Source of the DNA: Perkinsus olseni
Lineage: Eukaryota > Perkinsozoa > Perkinsida
NCBI GenBank assembly: GCA_013115125.1
Contig: JABANN010000157.1
Coordinates: 1-59,225, forward strand
Direction: 5' to 3'
DNA: 59,225 bases
Under the pieces are notes generated by a model. The model was not told the origin of the DNA. It was given only the letters and a program-made list of their open reading frames with translations, and did not search any database. How positions within the stretch are numbered: position 1 is the stretch's first letter; the number at the start of each line of letters is the position of its first letter. Below are positions 53,688 through 59,225 of the stretch, one piece after another. The translations under genes and the position numbers were made by a program.

Positions 53688-54880
53688 CTAGAAACACAAG
53701 GGAGGTGCTTTGGACCACATCCCGGGGACGCGGACTGGTTCCAGAGTCGCCGAGTCAATAAAGGCAACCTCTCCTCCTTTGGATACAGCAACCGCTACTC
53801 GATCACTGAGATAACTGATACCTTCGATGGTAGACTCGAACGTGATTTGGTGAGGGAGTGGTATCTGCATCAGTCGTTACAGGGATGCCCGGAGCTGCTT
53901 ACCACCTCCTTCCAGCTGCATCGCGGCTCGAAGACCTTCACCCTACACTGACTCGCCGTGAACCCCTTGGAGCCGCAAATGATGGGACCTGCCACCGACC
54001 TCCGCAGGAAGCGGCTGAGCTTTCCTGCATCCCACAGGTAGCATCCGGCCCGACTGCACAAGAGACCAACTGATCCGGCCCACATGCAGCCGAGTGGACG
54101 AGGGCAGCCGTCCTCATGTCCCACACCTGCTGACAGCTGTTTCAGCGCGTAGCCCTGAGCACAGGCCCACTCTGAACTGGAGATCCTCAGAAAGCTGGAT
54201 CACCGACAAGGACTCCGGCAAGATTCTGACACCACTGAGGTTGACCCTGGCTTCACGCGGTCGATAGAGACACCTCAAACGAGTAACCACGTTCCTCGAG
54301 ATCCATGTTGATGATATCCGCTGCTGTGTGTCGATGTCCCACCAACAGACCCTGCAGTCTCGGCCACCCGTTACTGCCATCCGCCGCTAAAGGCTCCCTC
54401 ACCAGACGTAAGGCTGCCGTCTATCACTCACCCGTAGACAACCCGCTACGGAAGCGACAGATCGATCGTGACCACCGGTGAATCTACCAACTTCAACCGG
54501 TTCCCGGCCCCCTGTGGTAGTGGACCATACTGCAGCCATCTTGTCGACAGAGCAGGTAAGGAAGTGGCCATCCTCGAGGGGAGCCTGAGGGGCTTCTTAA
54601 GCAATCTGAGGACACTGACAAGACCCACCACTTCGTTAATACCACCTTGATGGGCCCTGCAGTGCCAGTCCTCACTCCACGCCAAAGGCCCCGGCCGGCT
54701 GCCCAGAGCGGACAAGCACCCATCCACATCCGCGAGGAGCAGCTGCCGCCCCGACGATGATCCCTCTAGAAAGACCACGGAGGTTATGATGTCCCCAAGG
54801 GACACCTACACAGCGAAGGCTCCCACGGCTAAGTCAAAGTTGTCCGGACCTTCACAGCCGACGCTGGGCGTGGACTATCC
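53688..54880 (-). CDS. WD40-repeat protein, spliced, family not assigned
   Basis: Minus-strand exons give a series of WD-type blades: RQLLLADVDGCLSALGSRPG, then LTCSVDKMAAVWSTTTGGRE, MAVTGGRDCRVCWWDIDTQQ, TVWDMRTAALVHSAACGPDQ and FESTIEGISYLSDRVAVAVS, ending PGMWSKAPPLCF at 53688. The GH/WD dipeptides are present in at least three blades. The whole would make one small propeller of about 330 residues. The first exon is uncertain: the frame GPDNFDLAVGAFAV at about 54800-54850 is preceded by an acceptor-like GGATAG. It may be a nucleoporin- or peroxin-like propeller, but no specific match was made. Confidence 0.6.
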
Positions 54881-55254
54881 TCATCCTCAGGGTGGTATGA
54901 TGATCGAGAGCAACATGGAAGGCAGACCATGGGTGATCCTCGGCCAGTATCTCCTAATCAGAATTTCCACGACTTCTACGCTTTCACTTTTGTTGCAGTG
55001 GAAACAAAGTTCTACACGTCTGAAATGATTGATTGTGAGGACCACAAGAGAGACTTTTGCCGAAGGCCTTAACCAGCCAAAACAAACAGAAGGCAGCGCC
55101 CAATACAATAGATAGGCTTGGGGTTGCTATCATCCTATTCGGTGAAGCCACCGGTCAACATAATGAGCGTTAAGGAATTAGAAGATTCCACAAGAGCGCA
55201 AGATCTGTCCCTTGCTCCTGTCTCAGCGTTGCGTTAAACGTCTCTGCTTCCACC

Positions 55255-55656
55255 ATGAAGACGAGTTACCTGCGGGTCTTCCTCTCCCTGCTTCTTCTGA
55301 TCCACCCGGCCCTTTCCATCACCAGTGGCACTAGAATACGCTACGTTGACGATGACGACGACGAGCCTTCCTCGGGCTGCTTTGGCTTCTGCCGATTCTT
55401 CAAGAGACGAAAGAAGAACAAATACAAACGCATGCTAGACCAGTCAGTCCCGTACAGATCGATAGACATGAGCTATGCCTTTGACGAGTCCCAAGGCCCT
55501 CGAGTGGCGTCCTCGAAGAGCTTTCGCAGTTCCGAGTACGAGCATATCAGAAACCCTTACCATACAACCTCCTTCGGGACATTCTCAACTGACGAGTCCA
55601 GACAGTACAGAGAGAAGATGGAGGGCTTGGCAGACAATAAGTTCAAAAAATGGTGA
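55255..55656 (+). CDS. Small secreted protein, paralogue 1 of a local pair
   Basis: A single-exon ORF of 133 residues. Residues 1-21 (MKTSYLRVFLSLLLLIHPAL...) form a signal peptide. An Asp run (DDDDDEPSSG) leads to a short Cys-bearing core GCFGFCRFFKRRKKNKYKRM, then a Ser-rich acidic/basic stretch with QSVPYRSIDMSYAF, and a C-terminal helix TDESRQYREKMEGLADNKFK. The same order occurs in the ORF at 57146. No known domain was recognised. The CFGFC/CFGPLYRC core with a following basic run is the family signature. Confidence 0.75.
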   Translation: MKTSYLRVFLSLLLLIHPALSITSGTRIRYVDDDDDEPSSGCFGFCRFFKRRKKNKYKRMLDQSVPYRSIDMSYAFDESQGPRVASSKSFRSSEYEHIRNPYHTTSFGTFSTDESRQYREKMEGLADNKFKKW

Positions 55657-56624
55657 TCACCTTTCTCCTCATGTTGTTCGATGTTGTCATTCACCACCAT
55701 CATCATGTTCTGGGTTAGTTTCATCACGCTGAAGCAGGCCGATACACTGCGAAATGCCTGTGAGTTGGTGGTGGTGTGGTAGGTGGGAAGGGACGCTACG
55801 CACTGGGGAAGGAGCGATTGACTAACGGCAGTCGTTCAAGGAATGTCTTGCCACAGTTGAAGGCGATCGTCGCTCAACGGGAACCTATCTCCTTCCATTA
55901 TCGCCCTTGTTACTGCGTGACGTTGATGTCAGGGTTTTCGGGCCTCTCGTGATTTCGGCGTCGAAGGTCACGTGATGATGGGTGACTGCTTTGTTTTGCC
56001 GTCCGGAGTGTTATTCGTGTACGCTCTTCTCTTCGTTATTTCTGCCAACTTAGGAGCACTAGGGGTGTTCAACCTCTCCTGACTTTCAGGAGGATGACCC
56101 AGGATTGAATTCAACGTGTTCAGGAGAGATCTGTTGAACACGCGGACAGATTCGCGCATCCAACTTTACGTCTTCGGCTACTCATGATGATCTCTTTATT
56201 TTCAGACTGCTGCCCTGTTAGTGTATTTATGATGGACCGAGTGGTATCATCCGTCAGTCAAGTAGTTTCGCATGGAGCTTTACTTCGTTGTATCCCTTTT
56301 GGTCGCGGGGTGTTGGTGTCTGGATTGTTTGCCCGTGGTAATAAGAGTCCAGTCCTCTCAGAATAGAAAGGCCTCAGATTAAACAGAGTTAATAATATCA
56401 AGTTGTGGTTAGTATGACGCACAACCAGAAAGACTGATTATCTATGAGGATATCACTACGGAGGGAGTGGCGACGTTCCAATATCAATGCCAATGGCATC
56501 ACAGTTGGATGGACTGAATCATAGTCTCAATACTGGCCACAGCTCAGCGGGCTAGATACACACAACGTCAATTGTGCAGAACGTCCCAGAAAAGGATATC
56601 CCAGATTGAAACCTTCCAGTGTCG
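55657..56624. other. Region between secreted paralogues, left part
   Basis: No convincing gene. It holds the 3' flank of paralogue 1, TG-rich and AT-rich patches and an inverted repeat at 56065-56141. Confidence 0.45.
56065..56141. repeat. Inverted repeat
   Basis: GTGTTCAACCTCTCCTGA (56065-56082) faces TCAGGAGAGATCTGTTGAACAC (56120-56141); the arms pair as GTGTTCAAC/GTTGAACAC and CTCTCCTGA/TCAGGAGAG with a small internal bulge and a 37-nt loop. Confidence 0.7.
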
Positions 56625-56683
56625 CCGTGTCGCCGCGGTGACACGGTTGCAATCAGTCGAGCCTCTCCACTGGAGAGGCTCGA
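56625..56683. repeat. Two adjacent short palindromes
   Basis: CCGTGTCGCCGCGGTGACACGG (56625-56646) is a near-palindrome. TCGAGCCTCTCCA (56657-56669) is exactly complementary to TGGAGAGGCTCGA (56671-56683) with a single C between, a perfect 13-bp hairpin arm pair. Only ten bases separate the two. Confidence 0.8.
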
Positions 56684-57145
56684 CGTTGACGGAGCGTTGC
56701 TCCCACTGGTACATACGGGAACGGGACAGTTCTGGAATGCCCGCCACGGTATCCCCTCATCCCCACTCGCCGTTGATTAAAGCGACGCATGAAGTTGTTT
56801 GCACGACTTCAATGGCAATACCGTGGAAATAGATCTCTTTGCATCGGTTCGGAATCCCTTCTTGAGCGCATAAATTTTATCCTAGAGTACACCAGCTGAT
56901 TCGTGGACTCCTTGCCGTATCGGCCCAGAGCCGCCCTTGTTTCGCACAGCGGTGTTGTCACGATAGCAGCCGAGGCAATGGCGTTTCTGGAGATCCCGGG
57001 CGGGGTAAAGATCGCTGCTGGATTCATCGATCATCAGGGCGATAAGATAGCGGAGTTCGAGCGCTGCGTTGCCCGACTTCGGATTGTTGAATGAGAGCTT
57101 ATGTTCGTTTCCTTGGGCAGTCCTTTTTCGACGCATTTTAATTTC
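56684..57145. other. Region upstream of secreted paralogue 2
   Basis: A 63-codon plus frame (56903-57094; AAEAMAFLEIPGGVKIAAG) and a longer overlapping minus frame occur. Neither was tied to a family. The 57101 ATG in frame with paralogue 2 is considered upstream of the true start. Confidence 0.35.
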
Positions 57146-57577
57146 ATGAAGGTCAACCATATGTGGCTCATCTGTCGCCTCCTTCAGGCCTTCCCAGGGC
57201 TCTCCTTCGCCAGAGGACCTCCTGCAGAAGACGAAGAGGGGAAAAACTCCGGAGGCTGCTTCGGGCCTTTGTATCGGTGCCTTGGCCTCAAGCGGAAAAA
57301 GATCAATTATAAGCCCCTCGAAGATGATTCTGTATCGTATCAATCCGTGGACTCGCTCTCCCTCGACGACCGGGACCCGATCGCAGAGGATTTCCGAACG
57401 GCAGGCCCTATGTCAGTGTATCAGCCAGGGCCTCGTGGCACAGGCTTTGAGCGGACTGAAGAGCTCCTGATGAATAGTCTGCCTGGAAATAGCCCGTCCT
57501 TTGATGAGTCAGAGGAGTCCAAACGGTATAACGAAAGAATGGCGAGGACGGCGAATGAGAAATTCGGTAAGAAATGA
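57146..57577 (+). CDS. Small secreted protein, paralogue 2 of a local pair
   Basis: A single-exon ORF of 143 residues from the ATG at 57146. The hydrophobic start MKVNHMWLICRLLQAFPGLS is a likely signal peptide; an acidic stretch (AEDEEGKNSGG) leads to CFGPLYRCLGLKRKKINYKP, then DSVSYQSVDSLSLDD and a C-terminal helix DESEESKRYNERMARTANEK. This matches paralogue 1 segment by segment. The start at 57101 would add 15 residues and lose the alignment with paralogue 1. The 3' flanks also match (TGATC...CATGTTGTT...GATGTT). Confidence 0.72.
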   Translation: MKVNHMWLICRLLQAFPGLSFARGPPAEDEEGKNSGGCFGPLYRCLGLKRKKINYKPLEDDSVSYQSVDSLSLDDRDPIAEDFRTAGPMSVYQPGPRGTGFERTEELLMNSLPGNSPSFDESEESKRYNERMARTANEKFGKK

Positions 57578-58304
57578 TCCCCTCCCTCGCGCATGTTGTT
57601 AGATGTTATCAAAAACTTTCGTCTAATGTTGAGCTTGTTTACTCAATAATGCTGCGTAAGGCAAGGCGTCCGACGCGCGTGAGAGAGGCGATCTCTGTGT
57701 AGATGTACATGAATTGCGGAAAATTAGGTATCATTGAGTTCCTTCTGTGTGTCGGTTTTGTACCGTCGTGGAAGTCAGTCACTCTTGCTCTTCCGACACT
57801 TATCGTATTTTACCTGTTTGGGCGCCACCCCATCCTCTGACAGAAGTCGCCTTGATCGGTCCCTCCAGCCCACGGCCGATGTGTGGCTCACCACAGTACC
57901 CTATTGCCGACGTTAAATGGGCGGCCACCATAGAAAACCCGGCCTTTTCCTCAGCGTCAATCGGAGCTCAAGATCGGAGGTGGAGCCTGATTTGGCTATC
58001 CCCAAGTCCATCTAAGCGCAACATGCCTTCAGCCGATCTACATCCCCATTAACCTAGCCAGAATAACTTTCCGTAGGCCTAACGATCCCCAGGCCAGACC
58101 AGTAATCGACATGAAACTCGTGAGCTTGTTCTGACGCCAATAACTCAGTCAGTGAGTACTAAAGGTCTCTATCAAGCCCAACTTGATATGAACCACCTCT
58201 GAGGATCTTGGCACCTAGAATGCCATCTCCGTGACATCCTCGCCAACTCTCAACTCCACTCTTACTCGATGGACATCAACAGCACAGTCAACACGGTAAA
58301 CGCT
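57578..58304. other. Intergenic region
   Basis: Only short plus frames (57734-58052) without recognisable content. It contains the 3' flank of paralogue 2. Confidence 0.45.
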
Positions 58305-58950
58305 TCAAATGGAATTTTGGCCGGTCTCATGCTTGGCGGCAAAGCTCAAGGCTTTAGCCATCTTCTTTCTGACAAACTTCTTAATCCAACTTCTCCCCTT
58401 TTGGTACCCCTTAGGAGGAGTATTCTCAATGGCATCGATCAAAGCTACACACTCATCGTAAGTTACGCCGTAGTAGACCCTCGGTAGAACTGTGTCAATC
58501 AGATGCCCGAAAGGAAGTACTTCTTTAAATTCCCTTTCGATAGCCTCCGACCGTCCCTCAACCTTTTGACTGACCCCACCCTCTTTCACAAATTCAATTT
58601 TCGCGTCCTTCTCTTCGCTTTTCCTGGAGAGGACCAAAACCTCAACGAAGGTGCTCTACATGAGCTGATGTTGATCGTCACCAGTAAGAGACGCTAGTCC
58701 CGGTCTCGCTGTCCTGCCAGTAGATTTCCTTTCCGCCATGCCAGCCTGGTATGATCACGCTTAAAAGGCTGTCAATGTACTTAGCTTGACATCCACTGTG
58801 GATGTTCTTTACTTGAAGCAGAACACCTATCGGTTCCGAGGAGTGCTGTGAATTGCGTACTTCTCGATCGAGGTCAAGTGCAGTCTGAAGAGCCATCCCT
58901 GAAGACAGGGCGAATGACAGGATCGACACGGAGAGACCGAAGAATACCAT
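58305..58950 (-). CDS. Probable secreted or single-pass membrane protein, unknown family
   Basis: A first exon from the ATG at 58950 encodes MVFFGLSVSILSFALSSGMA, a signal peptide or anchor, followed by IGVLLQVKNIHSGCQAKYID and WHGGKEIYWQDSETGTS. An intron appears to end at the acceptor CTCTCCAG near 58626, after which EEKDAKIEFVKEGGVSQKVE, GHLIDTVLPRVYYGVTYDEC and a basic helix RSWIKKFVRKKMAKALS run to the stop at 58305. The frame also opens upstream of 58950, so another 5' exon is possible. No domain was recognised. Confidence 0.5.
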
Positions 58951-59163
58951 GACGGAGGGGATACTGATCACGATTCTGGAAGCAGGAACATTACGCCCTG
59001 AGAAGTTCTTAGCCTCATTCCTCTCAGTGACAGGTACGAGGCCTTGTTCGACCGAGCTGTTGAGCTTGACTTGGTAAGATGAGAGCCAGTACGAGAGAAC
59101 ATCGATCGAGACACGGGAATTTGGGCGTTGTTCTCGACCACTTTTTCTCTTACATTAGAGGTG

Positions 59164-59225
59164 GGCGACAGTACGGGTACGGTCTAGTACGAAGTACGGT
59201 ACGGGTACGAGTACGGCTCCGTACC
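59164..59225. repeat. GTACGG-type short tandem repeat at the window edge
   Basis: Irregular repeats of GTACGG, GTACGGGTACG and GTACGAGTACGG fill the last 60 bases and run out of the window. It may be a satellite edge or a microsatellite. Confidence 0.6.

Noticed and set aside
1-59225. Dinoflagellate-type spliced-leader relics (core GTAGCCATTTTGGCTCAAG) upstream of genes
   Set aside because: No convincing match was seen by eye; a proper search would be needed.
1-59225. tRNA, rRNA or CRISPR arrays
   Set aside because: No cloverleaf, rRNA core or regularly spaced repeat set was recognised. A B-box-like GGTTCAAGG near 24400 lacks a matching A-box and stems.
59164-59225. Telomere-like repeat at the window end
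   Set aside because: The GTACGG units are irregular and do not match TTTAGGG or TTAGGG types.

Overview
The window is a compact, intron-rich nuclear segment of a protist. Several traits point to an alveolate, and Perkinsus or a close relative is the best guess. These are: very short introns (mostly 41-60 nt) with relaxed donors, near-50% GC, flagellar assembly and centrin genes, and lineage-specific secreted proteins next to conserved housekeeping genes. This identification rests on protein character and gene style, not on a database match. No prokaryotic features, rRNA, tRNA or CRISPR array were seen.

Layout, left to right. Positions 1-665 hold the edge of a gag-like retroelement gene (minus). 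Then come RPS19 (+), LSM8 (-), the dynein-arm assembly factor DNAAF1/LRRC50 (+), a small coiled-coil gene (+), a type I DnaJ protein (-), a single-exon SPX-RCK-SLC13 transporter (+) and DNA ligase IV (-, 11.9-17.7 kb). From 17.7 to 25 kb the density drops: tandem repeats, a 334-residue secreted protein (-) and a methyltransferase (+). Next are proteasome beta-5 (+), a 64-residue ORF, a BAG-domain protein (+), a low-complexity coiled-coil gene (-), a mitochondrial carrier (+) and several unrecognised spliced genes (33-40 kb). From 40 to 54 kb almost everything is on the minus strand: Mei2-like RNA-binding protein, SMYD-type SET methyltransferase, centrin, GINS2/PSF2, two tandem CNDP2-like dipeptidases and a WD40 protein. 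The last 5 kb carries two paralogous small secreted proteins, strong inverted repeats and a probable membrane protein.

I rebuilt many spliced genes by hand using phase-consistent GT-AG junctions and family conservation. About half of the acceptors are followed by GT, so both intron ends often carry the same AG|GT context. Donors often start GTAATA or GTAGTA. Introns are unevenly spread: housekeeping genes have up to about 15, while the transporter, carrier, Mei2-like and secreted genes have none visible. Functionally the window mixes flagellar/centriolar genes (DNAAF1, centrin), replication and repair (GINS2, LIG4), RNA processing (LSM8, Mei2-like), proteostasis (DnaJ, BAG, proteasome beta-5, dipeptidases) and secreted proteins of unknown role. 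No operon-like pathway is evident, although spacing between neighbours is often under 350 bp.
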